In this document: positions 12,081 to 25,629 of the stretch, piece after piece | Layout of the letters: each line of letters opens with the position of its first letter | Numbering within the stretch: position 1 is the stretch's first letter | Assembly (NCBI RefSeq): GCF_016545825.1 | Contig: NC_052621.1 | Location: 38,640,687-38,704,686, forward strand | Direction of reading: 5' to 3' | From: Eucalyptus grandis | Taxonomy: Eukaryota; Streptophyta; Magnoliopsida; Myrtales; Myrtaceae | DNA: 64,000 bases | Made by a program: the position numbers and the translations under genes | The notes under the pieces: generated by a model | What the model was told of the DNA's origin: nothing | Databases searched by the model: none | What the model saw: only the letters and a program-made list of their open reading frames with translations

Positions 12081-12768
12081 AGAAGTACAAAATTCTTGAA
12101 AAATGGAACAAAGATTTTTTAATTGGTAAAGTAAAAAATGAGTCTTTGGTGGAATGCTTAATAATAGCAGTAATGGATTGACGTGCGATTGAGGTGGACC
12201 TCTATGCTGGGATTTTTTCTTTGTCTCTATAGGTTACCTAGATTGTCGTCGATAACAATTGGATGCAAAACAACTAGATTGATGACAATTCATACAATAC
12301 TGTCTACGTGAGGAGGAAGAATTAGGAGTGGCAAACATCATGTTTGTAGGCAAGGACAAAGACCGTTGCACCTTTAAGGTAGCAGGTCGAATATTCTTAG
12401 TCAATAACTTGAACGTGCCATAAAAAATTGCACAACACGCATGCAATCGCAATATTCGGCAAACTTATGAGCATCACAATCCAATCCCATTGTAGTTTGG
12501 ATAATGTTAGTTGATCTCAGATGGCATGCATGGAGGATAAAAAAAATCATAAATAAATTGACTCGTCTCTTGATGCATGTGATACAGATTTTCTAATAGT
12601 TGATACTAATGGGCAATCTCTGAAGTGGATATTGACTTGCAAGCATATCTCATGCTTCTTTTGTTGTATTAAGACAACCAAATTGATAGAAGGAATTGAA
12701 ATGCTTCGAAACCACATAAGGATTTGATATTTCTTTCTACCTTAGTCCTTCAAGTGTTCATTTGCGTT

Positions 12769-14247
12769 TGTTTAGACTTTAGGAAAAAAAGAAAATACTT
12801 TTAGGGGCAAAAGTACAGCGCAAGTGCCATAACTTGGCACCGAGGGACACTTAAGTGCCATAACTTTAAAATTGTACACTTGAGTGCGAGTTTTAAAGTT
12901 AAATGGGACACTTAAGTGCCACTCCGGCGAAGATCCGGCCAAATGGCTTACGTGGCGACTTTCCGGCGAGCTTGGTCCAAAATGACGTCGTTTTGCACGC
13001 TGACGTGGCGGAGAAAATGCAAAAACGATGCCGTTTCGTATCTACGTGTAAATAATAATATAAATATTAATTAAATTAAATTTAAAATATTCAAAAAAAA
13101 AAAAAAAATAAGAAAATTAAGAAAAAAAGGGGGAGGTTGAACGGGCGGCGAGGGAGCCACCTCGTTCGACCTCCCCTTTTTTTTAAAAAATTTAAAATTT
13201 AAAATTTTCTTAATTTTTAAAATTTTTAAAATTTTAAAATTTTTCTTAATTTTTTAAAATTTTAAAATTTTTCTTATTTTTTTTTTAAAATTTTTTGAAT
13301 ATTTTAAATCTAATTTAATTAATTTATATATTATTATTTACACGTAGACACGAAACGGCGTCGTTTTTTGCGTTTTCTTCGCCGCGCGTGCAAAACGACG
13401 CCGTTTTTGGACCAAACTCGCCGGAAAATTGCCATGTCAGCCATTTGGCCGGATTTTCGCCGGAGTGGCACTTAAGTGTCCCATTTTACTCCGATATTGG
13501 CACTTAAGTGTACCATTTAAAGTTGTGGCACTTAAGTGTCCCTCCGTGCCAAGTTATGGCACTCCAGGTGTCCCAACCTCTACTTTTGGGGAAATTGTTC
13601 TTCAAGAAAATGGTTAGTTTTCCTTCATTTGTTCTGTGACTGAAAATGTTTTCTAGTGTTTAGCTCATTAAAAAAAATGATTTCAATCTCGCAACTTTAT
13701 CTTAGGCGAATAGGAAAAACGTTTTCTTAAATATTTTTTTCTTGTCTTTCTCTTTCCTCCTTCCTCCTCCACTTATTACTGGGTCTTAGCAATGGCTATG
13801 AGAAGGCACTAGCGCTATCGTCAAGGCCTGACGAGGGTCAACCTAACCAGCCTTAGGGAAGGTCGAGCTCGCCACAGCGAGGTTGGCAAGGCTCGACTCG
13901 CCTGAGGACAGCCGACACTTTTGATCGATTGCCTAGGCCCAACAACCAACGGAGGAGGAAGAAGGAAAATAAAAAAGAAAATGAAAGAAAAGCAAGAAAG
14001 AAAAGAAAAAAATAGAAAAAAATTAAAAATTTATTTTTAAATAAAAGAAAAATAAAAATTAAAAAAAATGTAAGAGGAGCAAATCTAGAAAGTGTTTTCA
14101 CCTCCATAGAATAAGGAATTCACTTTCCTAATTTTATATGTGAATATTATCCTTAACTGGAAAGTGTTTTCGATTAACTAATTATTTTCAATAGGGAGTT
14201 TGAAAAACTAATTCCAAGAAAACATTTTCCCTAAAACAAATGCACCA
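12769..14247. mobile_element. TIR element in G1 (PIF/Harbinger-like, non-autonomous)
   Basis: Comparison with G2 (34573-34583) shows the sequence is inserted between GTTCATT and AAATTTCTCC. The ends are imperfect inverted repeats: GCGTTTGTTTAGACTTTAGG on the left, and GGTGCATTTGTTTTAGGG when the right end is read in reverse. Flanks of three bases (TTT and ATA, against TTA in G2) fit a damaged 3-bp duplication, as made by PIF/Harbinger elements. No transposase is seen; the interior has a GC-rich core flanked by A-rich DNA. A foldback element is nested at 12808-13588. Confidence 0.6.
12808..13588. mobile_element. Foldback element with long terminal inverted repeats
   Basis: The left arm (GGGACACTTAAGTGCCATAA and following) and the right arm are inverted copies over more than 300 bp each, meeting at a GC-rich centre near 13155. 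Conserved blocks in both arms include GGCACTTAAGTGTCC, CGGCCAAATGGC and TCTACGTGTAAATAATAATA. Both arms can pair to form a very long hairpin. There is no coding capacity. A possible 9-bp duplication (CTTTTAGGG at 12798 and CTTTTGGGG at 13583) would suggest a Mutator-like origin, but the exact ends are unclear. Confidence 0.75.
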
Positions 14248-14978
14248 TAAATTTCTCCTTAGTTTTACTAGTACTTCGAGCAGTTGCACATATAGCACCG
14301 GTGATGTAAAGTCAAAGCCGATGTCCTCTAAAAAAAGTTGGATATTTCTTGAGCCCATAAAGTATAATTGGAATCATTCATAATCGTCTAAATGGGTTTT
14401 GGAACTTCCAATTATTTCATAATATGCAATATACTTGCATAAGCCTAGTAGATCCTATAATGAGTTCGAAGAAAACCGGTACCTACAGAGCTGATATGGA
14501 GAAATAAAGGCCGGTAATAGATTCAGGACCTTGAAATACCTCGGGAACCACTCGAAAAACACCAAGGACCAGTCTGAAGCAGGTTGAACCGGAGGTGGGC
14601 AAACTGGTCTGGTTAATGCCGGTCGATGGCCGATTAGCGCGATCATCAGTCACCATCAGAGGCTGACGTGGCAAACACGGTTAGAATAGCACCGTAAGTT
14701 GTCGGGGTCAGCGAATTCGAGAAGTGGCAAGAGTGTGGCGAAGTGTGCAACGCCGAATGGTGATGTAATTTTAGGGTCGGGCTCTTTTGAGGGCAGAGAG
14801 TTAATGGTCGTGTCAATTTTGCAAAAGAAACAATAGAAAGTGGCATTACAGCACTCGTCAGTGGCAGGTTTGACCAAATGTTCGATCCCAACGCGGCTGA
14901 CATAATATTGCTGCGACTGCCACTTTATAATAGACTCAATGGGCGGCGCTTCCTTAATTTATAGTGACTCTGATACAA

Positions 14979-15866
14979 TGATAAGAATAAATCCAAAAAT
15001 AAAGTTGTGAAATTTCTGTTTATTGATAAACTATACAAGAAATAGGCTTTACAGTGTTGATTGATTTCATTATGTTTTGGTATTTGAATAGCCATCTGAA
15101 AATTACAGTGACACGTAGGCGGATTTTCCGGAAAATATCAAACATAAGACAGTATCTTCTTTACCGGGACTCTTCCTGTAACGTCCAGCTGAAGTGTTGA
15201 GTATTTTAAGGAACGACATCCATATTCAGACCATGCTGTTGAAAGGATAAAGTGAAAACAATATCATGGAAAGGAACAAGCATCGTATATCCATAAGACA
15301 TCTCCAAGCGAAGAATGACTGAGGAACCTGGTTAGCTTGAGGGAAGAAAAAAGGCTAGTTTTCATGAATTCCTCATTCCACCTTTACAACTTTTTACTGC
15401 TTTCAGAATTCAAAATTTCTGCAAGACTCGCCTGTAGTAATAATCTTAATAAGTGGACATACTAAATGATACAGTAGATTACAAGTTAAGATTATTATAA
15501 ATGGGTTACGATCACTACCAAACAACTATTCATCACATCGCTGATGTATTAACTGTGAACTCATTTGTCTTCAAGTCCAAACTTTAGCAAAACTGGATTG
15601 GCTTCTTAATTATTTAACCTACCAATGACAAAAGCACCGGATGCTTTCTTGTACCTCGGTCAAAATTTGGCTCAGTCAAGAATCAATCTGGGGAGAGGCA
15701 CCCGTTTGAGGAAAAGCACCGAAAAATGAACAAAATATAAAACATAATCATAAAAAGAACACACACCCCTACACACCTTGCATGGCAACATTCCTACCAT
15801 GTAGTATCTAATATGTGACAATGATATTATATTCACGTATTTTGTATGAGCATTATAAGTGACGTT
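14979..15866 (-). other. Possible 5' LTR of G1 and unassigned flank
   Basis: The sequence starts TGATAAGAATAAATCC right next to the primer-binding-like site of G1, so at least its left part may be the end of the G1 5' LTR read on the minus strand. I could not find a matching LTR copy or a clear outer end. No coding region is seen. The last five bases before element C are ACGTT. Confidence 0.35.
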
Positions 15867-16861
15867 TGTTAGTGTTAGTATAAACACCTAGAGGGAGGTG
15901 AATAGGTGTGAAGACAATTTTTCACAGATAAAAATGGAAATATTTTACTTTGAAGAAACTAAGTTTGAAGAACAACAGACTTTGAGCGAATTCAGACTTT
16001 AGAAATTAAATAAAATTACGAACAAAATAAAGAAGTTCAAGGAAGAGAATATGAACACAAAATTGATAGTGGTTCGGCTTAGATCAAACCTACGTCCACT
16101 CTCCCACGTTAACAACCTTCTGGCTGGATCCTACTATGAATCAAAAAAGAATTTACAATCTTGTGATCTCAACTTCACAGTGAAGAGTGTCTCCTACTCT
16201 CTCACGAAGTCACACTATAATTCTCTCTCTTTTGAGTACAATTTAGAGCACATAGTAAGAAGTAACAAGATACTAGGAAGTTTCAGACTTTGGAATTTTT
16301 CTTTCACGCGCTCTATCGAACAACTGGAGAGTCATACTTAAATACTCATACATGCCTTCTCGACCGTTGGCACTTTTCAAAAGAATTCTTCCAATCAACC
16401 TGTTGGACATAATCAATCAAGGAGATCTCGAGCCGTTTGACGATTTGTGATAAAAGCCCGCCAATCATGTTCGCCCATACAATTAGGATTTTGGTTTTTA
16501 TAAGTAGATTCTTACCAAAAATACTTACCCTTCAAAAGATTTGGTGCATCCAAATTGATTCCAATAAAGATATCCAATCTTGTAGGTGATATTTCCAACC
16601 AAAAGTTCATATATAATATATATGAACCAATCCCTTGAAGAAAAATAGAAAATCCCTTATCTAGAGATGTCTTCATCCTTCACTTTTGTTCAGTCCGGAA
16701 TTTGTCAAAGTGGGTAAACTTTGACACAAAGTCTGGGGGGTCTTCAAATTTTGACAAAATCTGGGAGTCTTCAAACTTTGACACAAAAATCTAGAATTCT
16801 TCAAAATAGACTTTGGATAAGTTTTGTCATCTTCAAAACATCAAAGTAGTTTTCTTTAACA
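15867..16861 (-). repeat. 3' LTR of element C
   Basis: About 995 bp. On the plus strand it begins TGTTAGTGTTAGTATAAACACC and ends TTTCTTTAACA, the reverse of Sirevirus LTR ends. The polypurine tract (AATCTCCCCCCTTTTTTTT on the plus strand, 16862-16880) borders it on the internal side. The hairpin arms ACACCTA (15884) and TAGGTGT (15903) lie at its U5 end. Confidence 0.9.
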
Positions 16862-17341
16862 ATCTCCCCCCTTTTTTTTATGGTGACAAACTTCCTTGTA
16901 GATTTACAAATTTATAACCTGCAAAACAATTCTTAGTAGTACATGATAACATAAATTAGTTAAGTATCTGGATAGCATCGATTTTATAACCTCATAAAAC
17001 AAATTAATCTTAAAAAAACATATATCAAGATTAAACATTCACATCCACCTCCATAATTATCACTATTGCAAGAAGTTCTGCATAATAAGTTCAAAACAAA
17101 CTTAAATCAAATCTACAAGAAGTGCAAAAAGTTAAAGGTTAAAAAATCTGCATATTCTCCCCCTTTTTGTCAACCGTAAAAAGTGGAGAAAGTCAAATAG
17201 AAAGAATATAAAAAATCAAGGCTTTCTTGGAAGTCGAACAAGCTGGAAATCCCCCAATGACTGCACTGATTCCTCAATCTTTTGGCACTAGAAATGAACA
17301 TTCTCGACTTGATTCTGCATAGTCTTGATAAGTTGATGAGT

Positions 17342-19470
17342 CTATTCATGCTCGACTTGATTTTGGGCAACGGTTTGAGATACCTGTTGATTTAGAGTCT
17401 GTACTTGAGTATCTAAGGACTGTACCTTGTTAGGGTGAAAGTCTGAGGAGGATCTCAACGCAATATGGAGTTTTTGGATTTTAATCTCCAAAGCATATTG
17501 TTGAGCCTTTACTTCCAAAAGAAGCTCAATCATCCTTGGATAATCAGCAGTTGGTTCTGTTTGCACACTGTTCTCAGTAAAATGAGTTCGTGGAGAGTTC
17601 AAAAACGAGGGAACATCAACTTTCCTAGTTCCATGACTTGGTGTGGATTATTTAGTGTCTACTTTAGAGAAATGAGAAGCATAGACATCTTCAGGGTGTG
17701 CTGGAGACCGAGTGATACCACCACTCATAAAAAGAGGAGAAGAAGTCCTTGTTTGCTCAACAACTCCCCTTGTTTGTGTGCCTACAAGTGGAGATATGAT
17801 TTCTTCTTCTTGATTTTTCTCCTTTTCAGGATGAGAGTGATGTGCTTCCTCTGTACGTACTCCAATTTGACCACTCCGAGTTGCTTTAGAATTTGTAGAT
17901 AAAGATATGGCAATGGTTGCCTCATAAGATTCATCCACAAGACCTCTTTCCGTTTCATCTCTTTCTTCTGCTCTTCCTTCTTCTTCTCTTGCTTCTTCTT
18001 TTGGCTTTGTTTCATCTCTTTCTCTTCCTTCTCCGCGCAATGGTTGCTCAGCACCAACAAAACCTCGAAGATTCTTCAAGGCAAGTGCAGAAATGGTAAG
18101 ATCATCATCATCCTCTTCTTCGTCTTGCAGGATGAGAGATCTTCCCTTCTTGACCGGTTCTCTTGCAACTTCCTTGTCTTTTCTCTTCATTGCAGCATAT
18201 TCTACTTTGGTTTTGCTAGAGGACTCCTTCTTCATGCAATCAATAACCTTATTCAGATTTTTCAACCTCGTCTTTGAAATCATTTTTAGTCCTATAACCA
18301 TAGGAGCAACAGTTCTAGAGTAGAGAGAGGTTGGAAACACGATCTGAAAGTGTCTGAACAATTTTGTAACCAGCGTTGAATAGGGCAACTGTCCCTTGTC
18401 CTTCACAACCGTCCCATGCATGTGCATTAGGATAGTGTGTGGGAGTGAAAACCTCATCCTATTGAGAATAGCAAACATGAGCCAAGCTTTGAACCTAGAA
18501 ACATCAGTTTTTGATGCGGCCTTTGGTCTAATGCAGTTAATGACCACTTTGTGCAACATAATCTTTAAGGCTGACAGTCTGGAATAAGTGACGCCTCCTT
18601 CGAGTAGCTTGTCATTGATAAGGAATCTCATTGCTTGACCAAAAGAGACATTTATTGGTTGAAAACCACTCATTTCCACCCCAATAATATCAGCCAATGT
18701 GTCTTCATCCACCACATAGGCTTTGTCATACACAGTAAATGTGATATGATTCTGGTCAAGAAAAGAGAGGTTCAAATAGAAATAAGCAATCAATTTTGGA
18801 TAAGCAATCGTTGTCTTAGAACAAAAATTCTCCAGTTGAAGTAAGGCTAACTTCTCCCTAAAGTTAACCCTGATAGAGTCTTAGGAAATCAAAATCAATA
18901 GTACAAGGGTTCATCATCCCTCTCTTCAACATCTGTGAGTAAACCCTCTTGTGTTCCTTAGAACGAAACAATTCTGTTCTTTCTCCAGGAACATTCGCAA
19001 CAACATCTACTCTTGGGTTGAAAATTAGAATAAAATTTCTCATCATCATCCTTGTTCTTAGGATGATTCGAACCAAACTTAGGGTCTGCAGGAAAAAGCA
19101 GAAAGGCATTGCCTGCCGATCATTTAGGTGCAATTCCTAACTCTTCCATCCTCCTTAAGAACAAAGTCTCGTTCTTATAACATTTTTCTCTTAGAAACTC
19201 ATTGATAACAGTCATGGGGGTTCCACCCAGTTTTAAATGAGTGTAGAGCTTATAATGAACCTAGGGTCTCGAGGCTCTAAAAGGCTCAACGTCTTCTACA
19301 ACTTCCTCTTCCAGGGGTTCACGCGGAACATTCTGAGTAAACTGCTGCTGAGAATGTTGTGGAGAGTTGCGCGTAGAGTCTTCCTCTGTAAGATCGAAAT
19401 GAATCTGTCCATCTAGCATGCCTTGAGATCCTTAGTTAGCAATCTAGGAGGATTTCCTTTAGTAAGACAT
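17342..19470 (-). pseudogene. env-like ORF (element C)
   Basis: The minus-strand ATG at 19470 is followed by a stop after three codons. An open frame of 381 codons (18793-17648) holds the core (MIAYFYLNLSFLDQNHITF, then the region ending in KKGRSLILQDEEEDDD) and continues into a Glu/Lys/Arg-rich stretch. 19133-18864 encodes the preceding part in another frame. The last part (17602-17342) has heptad-like Leu/Gln spacing, probably a coiled coil. The order matches env-like ORFs of A, D and E. This is the second longest open version here. Role unknown. Confidence 0.8.
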
Positions 19471-19843
19471 ACTTGCAGGCTTGGAGGATTTCTTAGATTG
19501 ATTTGAGTGAAAAAGTTTGAAACTTGTGGAACAATATTGAGAGTAAAAATGAGAGAGTAGAAACAAGAGAGTAGAGCGTCTTTATTTTAGGGTTTGAAAA
19601 AGTGCTTCGAAACAAATACAAGAGTGTATATAAAGAAAATGAAAAGTCACAAGGAAAATCGAAACGTCACAGGGTAAAATAAAACTGCCTTTTTAAAATA
19701 AATGAAAATAAAAACTGTCAAAAATTCAAAAAATCGAAAGTGATAACTTCCAAAAATAAAATAGGCAAACAACGATTCGAATAATCATACATTTTCATTC
19801 CAAAAATAAAATACCTGAATTCGAGACTTTACTGAATTAGACT

Positions 19844-20168
19844 TTACTCCAAAATAGATATAATATTCAGTTTGGTGCGAATAGACTCAAATAGATTTTT
19901 CTCCAAAGGCTTTATGAAGATGTCTACTAGTTGATTCTTCGAATCAATGAACTGAATCATAATCTCCCCATTCTGGACATGATCTCTTTTAAAGTGATGT
20001 CGAATCTCTATATGCTTTGCCCTTGAATGAAGAATTGGGTTCTTGGTGATATTAATGGCACTGGTGTTATCACATTTGATTTTGGTACATGATTCTTCAA
20101 TCCCAATGTCTCTTAGTTGTTGTCTTATCCATAGGATTCGAGAGCAACAACTCCCAATAGCAACATAC
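19844..20168 (-). pseudogene. RNase H C-terminal part (element C)
   Basis: The minus-strand frame reads YVAIGSCCSRILWIRQQLRD, then KCDNTSAINITKNPILHSRA and KHIEIRHHFKRDHVQNGEI, typical of the copia RNase H end. It stops at about 19844. The upstream part lies at 33058-33613 on the other side of insert F. The codons after the last match (TACTCTACTG) mark the insertion point. Confidence 0.87.
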
Positions 20169-22096
20169 TCTACTGTCGCAACCAAATTTTCAGCCGAACC
20201 ATTTAGAGTTTGGCTAATAGATTACTAAGCCTAAACTTAGCTCGGGCTCGCCCAAGCCCATACCAATTTGTGACTTAGGTTCAAGTATGTAGCATGCAAA
20301 AGGGAGCCGCCACTAATCAATTTATGGTAGGTCGATTAGACACATAAGTAAAATAATAGGATAATTATTTTACTTCTAGGAACCAGGGACTTTAGGTATG
20401 AGGACTTGGTTACTTTAGACTTTTCTAATGCCCTTTCAGTACATTTCTCTTTTTATTTCAAAAAAAAAAAATGTTTTGCAGGCAGCTTGAATTGATTTTA
20501 ATTCACTTCCCTAATATGTGAGGCAATCATACGGATGCGCAAACCATCAATTTAATACCCAGATAAAACTATGAATAAATTGCAAGACTTACCTCATAGC
20601 AACGAAAACATCTGCAACGTTAAATCAAAATTCACATTAACAGTTCTAAATATGATTTCTAATTGACACGCAATTTCTTTTTTGTTTGTTTTCACTTATT
20701 TAATGAGAATCATGCTTTATGCAATGCATGCTACTAATTTAACATGAAAGGATATGACATAGCAATATGACCTAACTATATGATGTAAATAAAATGCAGT
20801 CTATGAAATTGATTTATCCTAAGGCAATTTTTGGTATTTTCCATGGAATTCAAAATTAGAGAAATGCAATAATTAAATGTGCAATCTAAATTAACCTAAT
20901 GACCTAATTCTAATGACGGACAACTTCTAATTAAATGAACCTGGCAACAAACACTAAATGACGTGCATTTCATGAACCTAATCCTACATGACATGCGCAT
21001 GATTTTTTTTTAATTCGTAATTAAAAATTGCTAAAAATAAAAATCTAACTAAATGCGAGATATTATCAATTCTAAATACCTTCTAAACATGCATTTTTTA
21101 AAAATCTGGCTAACCTATCATGCAATCAATTCTAATCTACATGGAATGCAAATGCAACTTTTTTTGTATTTTCGGGATAAACAAAACAACTAAAAGATAA
21201 ACACCAAATCATCCATGGTCATCAAAAATGTTATCCAACATTCAAATTTAATTCAAACTTGATTATCTCCTTAGTAAAATCAATAAATTGATCTTAAGCC
21301 TTAAAGATCAAGATATCAATTTTACTCCCACATGATTAATTATTCCATCTAAAACCTTATAGACGGAATAAAAATCGTGTGCGGTTGCGAATGAGGTGGT
21401 ACGTCAGGAATTTCAACAATGCATCGAGAAATATTTCAAATCAAGATAACAAAACATAAAAAAAAAAAACTAAAATAAGATAAAATAAATCTACCTAATA
21501 AAATAAAATAAATCTCTACCTAATAAAAATAAAAATCTACCTAAATTTGAATTTTTCCAAAAATCCGATTGGTAGGATGGACCACGATCGAGATTCGGGG
21601 TGGCTCAAGGATGGGCGGCTGTGGCGGTGGGTCATCGTGGGTGGTGGTTTGCTGTCGATCGGAGCTCCAGCGAGGGGTAGTAGCGCGCGGCGAGGGAGGA
21701 ACATCGACTAACCAGCAAGCAAAGGGGCAAAGCGACTCGGCGGAGGCTGGCTACGGGCATCACTCGGAGGGTGTGGCTGCAGGCAGGGGAAACCGGCATC
21801 ACAGGCAAGGCTAAAGCATAACAACCGATGGGTGGAGACGAGGCGAACAAGAGATGGCACCTGTTGGCATTGTGGGACGAGGGTTGAACGGTAGTGGCGC
21901 AGCAAGCAACGCGGACAAGTGAAGCAGTAGCAAAGGGCGTAAAGAAGATCGGTAATGCTAGTGCAGTGGTGGCTTCACAGAGGCAAGGGTGATGAGGCTA
22001 GGCTACATATTGTAGTGGTGTCGTGCAATTGGAGCAAGAGCAGCAAAAAGCGTCGCAGGGGACAAGTGTTGGAGCTCCAAGCGTTGGACTGAGCAG

Positions 22097-23058
22097 TGAA
22101 AGGGCTAGTGAGTACACCTAAAAGGGGGTGAATAGGTGTAAATAAAGATTTTCGCAGGACTTAATGAAAGTAATTTGCTTTTAGAAGATGTTAGACATAA
22201 AGCGTATTTTGACTTTAAGCAAATAAACAATCAGTATATAAAAGCACGAAGTTTATGGAAAAGATAATATGAACACAGAATTTATAGTGGTTCAGCTTAA
22301 ACCAAGCCTACGTCAATTCTCCTCACTGACAGTCTATTGGTTGAATTCCACTAAAAATCAAAACATATGTTATAGCTTGTGATCTCAACTTTCACAGTAA
22401 TGAGTCTCTATCAAACTCTCACACAGTCTCACTAAGAGTCTCTCTTTTGTGTACAATGTTTAGCTCAATGAATGAAAAAGCAAGTAACTAGAAAGCTTCA
22501 GACTTTGGAATTCTCTCTCAAGCACCATATCAAACAACCAAAGAGTCAATCCTTAAATACTCCTTCATGCCTTCTCGACCGTTGGCACTTTCCAAAGGAA
22601 TTCTTCCAATCTATCCGTTGGACAGAATCAATTAAGGTGATCTTGAGTCGTTAGATAATTTGTGTTGAAAGCCCGTCAATCATGTTCGCCCATACAAATC
22701 AGGATCTTGAGTTTCCATAAGTAGAACCTTCCAAGTTTAGCTTGCCTTTCAAAGATCTTCATATCGGAGTAGTTTCCAATAAGAATAATCAATCAAGTAT
22801 ATGTGAAATCCAGCTATAAGATCTTCCAATAATCATACGAAACAAAACTTTGAGGATAATCTTGCATCTGGATAATAATCCTTCATTTGGATAAGTCTTC
22901 ATACTTCAGTTTGGAACTATCAGTGAGGATAGACTTTAAGATTAAAATCCAGTGGTCTGTCGGTCTTTAGACTTTGATAATAAAGCCTTGAGATCTTCCG
23001 ATATAGACTTTGGAAAGGTTTTGTCAACTTCAAAACAATAAATGAGTTTTCTCTAACA
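22097..23058 (-). repeat. 3' LTR of element D
   Basis: TGAAAGGGC to CTCTAACA on the plus strand. It matches 30902-31863 closely along its whole length. The polypurine tract lies on the internal side (AATCTTCCCCTTTTT, 23059-23073). A TATTTAA box (minus strand) occurs at about 22553-22559. The hairpin arms ACACCTA (22114) and TAGGTGT (22133) are both intact. Confidence 0.93.
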
Positions 23059-23419
23059 ATCTTCCCCTTTTTGATGGTGACAAAACTTTTCTACAGATTT
23101 GGAAAACATTTAACCTACAGGAGAATACTTATGCAATATATAATATCTTATAAATTTGATTAGGACTTTGAAAACCTTAACTCTGCAACCACGAAACACA
23201 TGTTAGTCCAAACCAGTTAGTAATATCACAAGCTTAATCACTGCACTGCAAATATCAACGGATTAACAATATCCAAAGTCAAATGTCAAATCAAACTATA
23301 ATTAAAAAGTCCACAAAAAATAAAGTTTCAAAGTCAATAAAGCCAAAATAAAACCATAGTCAAATCTGCACGCAAACTCTCCCACTTTTTTTCATTAGCA
23401 AAAAGTGGAGACTAAAATG

Positions 23420-25629
23420 ATTGAAAAGAGTTGGGTAAAATCAAGGTTGCTTGGGGATACGAACGAGCTGGAAATCCCCCATGGACTTGACAGTATCTTC
23501 AAGCTTCTGCAAAGACTTCTTAAGTTGTTGAATATCCGCACCCTTTGCCTATTCTTGCAGTTGAAGCTTTAGGGCTTGAATCTGTTCTTGAAGAGAGTCT
23601 ATAGATGCCTTGAAGACAATCATCATGCGCTTCATTTCAAACTCAAAAGCATATTGATGTCCCTTTAATTCCAAAAGAAGCTCCATCACTCTTCGAAAAT
23701 CTGCTGAGTGATCTATAGTAGTGCTGGGACCAGCCGAATCAGTTGCGAGAGTTTGAAAATGAGGGGGAACATTAGTTGTTCTATCACCATGACTAGGAGT
23801 GTATGCCTCAAAATCTGCTTCAGGGAATTAAGAGGCATAGACCTCTTCTGGGTCTGGTGGGGATCTGCTAACATCACTAGCAAAGATGGGTGAAGAAGTA
23901 CCTCGTTTTTCAGCATCTCCCCCTGTCTTCATGCCTTCAAGTGGAGAGATATGTTCTTCTTCATGCTCTTCTTTAGTACTATAGTGATGTTCTCCTCTAG
24001 TTTTTCCACTCCTTGTTTTCTCCGAATCATTGGACAATGATGTAGCCAATGTTGGTTCAAAAGAGTCATTGCGACTCTTTTCTTCTTCGCTTCTTCTTCC
24101 TTCTTGTTCTTCTCTTTCTCCTCCTCCTTCTTCTTTTCTTCTTTCTTCTCTTTCTTCTTCTCTTCTTTTTGTTCCTTCTCGATCTATGTTCTCTGTATGG
24201 CTCACATAACTCTATAGATTCCGCAAGGCAAGAGCTGAGATAGTGAGATCATCATCATCTTCTTCTTCATTTTCCAAGATGAGAGTTCTCCTTTTCTTCA
24301 CTGGTTTTGTCATGGGCTCCTCGCCTTTTCTTTTCTTTGCAGCAGAGTCTTGCTTCACCTTCACAGGGGATTTTCCTTAAAGCGCTCCAACTCCTTGCTC
24401 AGTTCCTTCAGCCTCATCTTAGAAACCATTTTGAGACCAATAACCATTGGAGCAATGGTTCTAGCACAAAGAGGAGTAGGGAGTTTGATCTTGAAATGCT
24501 TGAAGAGTTGTGAGATAAGCGCCGAGTAGGGAAGTTATCCCTTGTCTTTCATCACAGTTCTATACATGTACATAAGAATTGTGTGAGGCAGAGAAAACTT
24601 ACGACCGAAGATGATTGTGTACATAGGCTTCGCTTTGGAACGAGAAATGTCTGTCTTTGAGGTAGACTTTGGCCTGATGCAATTAATCACCACCTTGTGA
24701 AGAAGAATATTATAGGCATTCATTCTTGAATAAGAAATCTTGCCTTCGACCATTCTGTCATTAATAATGGACAAGGTAGCATGGGCATGAAACACACCAA
24801 TCGGTTGGAATCGTCCTCTTTCCACACCAATTAAGTCAGCCAAAATATCTACATCAACTATGAACTCTTTATCCCTCACAATAAATCTAAATTTATTTGC
24901 ATCAATAAATGATAGATTTGAATAAAAATAGGCAGTAAGTTCGGGATATGCAACGGTCGTTTCAGTGCAAAAACGTTCAAGTTGAAGCAAACCAAACTTC
25001 TCCCTCAAATTAACCTTCAAGGAGTCAAGAAAATCGAAATCCACACTCCTAGGGTGCATAACCCCTCTTTTCAGCAAACTCAAGTAACACTTTTTGTGGT
25101 CCTTGGAACGAAATAAGTTCGTCCCTTCACCATGAACCTTCGTTGTAACACCCATCCTGGGCTGAAATTTAATAAACATCTTTTCATTGTCATCCTTCTC
25201 CTTTAGCTCACCGAATCTCGAATCACTAGGAAAATTTTCAAACGTCCATTGTGCCAAACCCTGAGGCACAACTCTTAATCTTTCCATAGTGTTTAAGAAA
25301 AAGGTCTCATTTCTGTAACCATGTGCTTTTAAGAACTCATCGATCAAGTTCATAGCAGAACCACCCCTCTTCAAGTTGGAGTACAATTTATAGATAAATA
25401 TGGGTTTTTGAGTCCTTATAGGTTCAACATCTTCAATAACCTCTTCATGTTCTTGCTGTGGAGGAGGATCTCGTGATGCTTGTTGACGCAGTTGAGAATG
25501 TTGTCGTGGTTGTTGCTGTTATTGTTGAGGATAATCTTCTTCCTCGATCAAATCAAAATGCATAGGTCCCTCACACATATGCCGTGGTCCCCGACTTGCG
25601 ATTCTCGAAGACTTTCTTCGGTAAGACAT
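23420..25629 (-). pseudogene. env-like ORF (element D)
   Basis: The minus-strand ATG at 25629 opens a frame that hits a stop in a Gln-rich stretch near 25520. The main frame 25386-24535 (283 codons) holds the conserved core with LNLIDEFLKAHGYRNETFFL-like and LTAYFYSNLSFIDANKFRF motifs and the KSTSKTDISRSKAK block. A stop at the end separates it from the next part, which resumes to about 24250 with the acidic LENEEEDDDD region. The Glu/Arg-rich tail runs 24205-23828 and a Gln/Leu-rich coiled-coil-like end reaches about 23450. Same architecture as E. Function unknown. Confidence 0.8.

Larger units (their letters stand above)
12081..14978 (-). pseudogene. Copia remnant G1: gag and 5' region, minus strand
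   Basis: Read on the minus strand, this is the 5' part of a copia element of a different family from the Sireviruses. The N-terminal Gag region is near 14900-14650. A zinc-knuckle-like cluster CMNCHQSSCFASNC lies near 12310-12260, where G2 has CTNCHRSSHLASN. The segment matches G2 (33844-35420) over most of its length, apart from an inserted TIR element at 12769-14247. Its other end is cut by insertion of element A at 12080. A primer-binding-like TTGTATCAGAGTC (minus strand) sits near 14967-14979. It is fully degenerate. Confidence 0.7.

Noticed and set aside
17465..18844. Plus-strand frames rich in Phe, Leu and Ser
   Set aside because: They are shadows of the minus-strand env-like ORF of C (Glu/Lys-rich on the coding strand).
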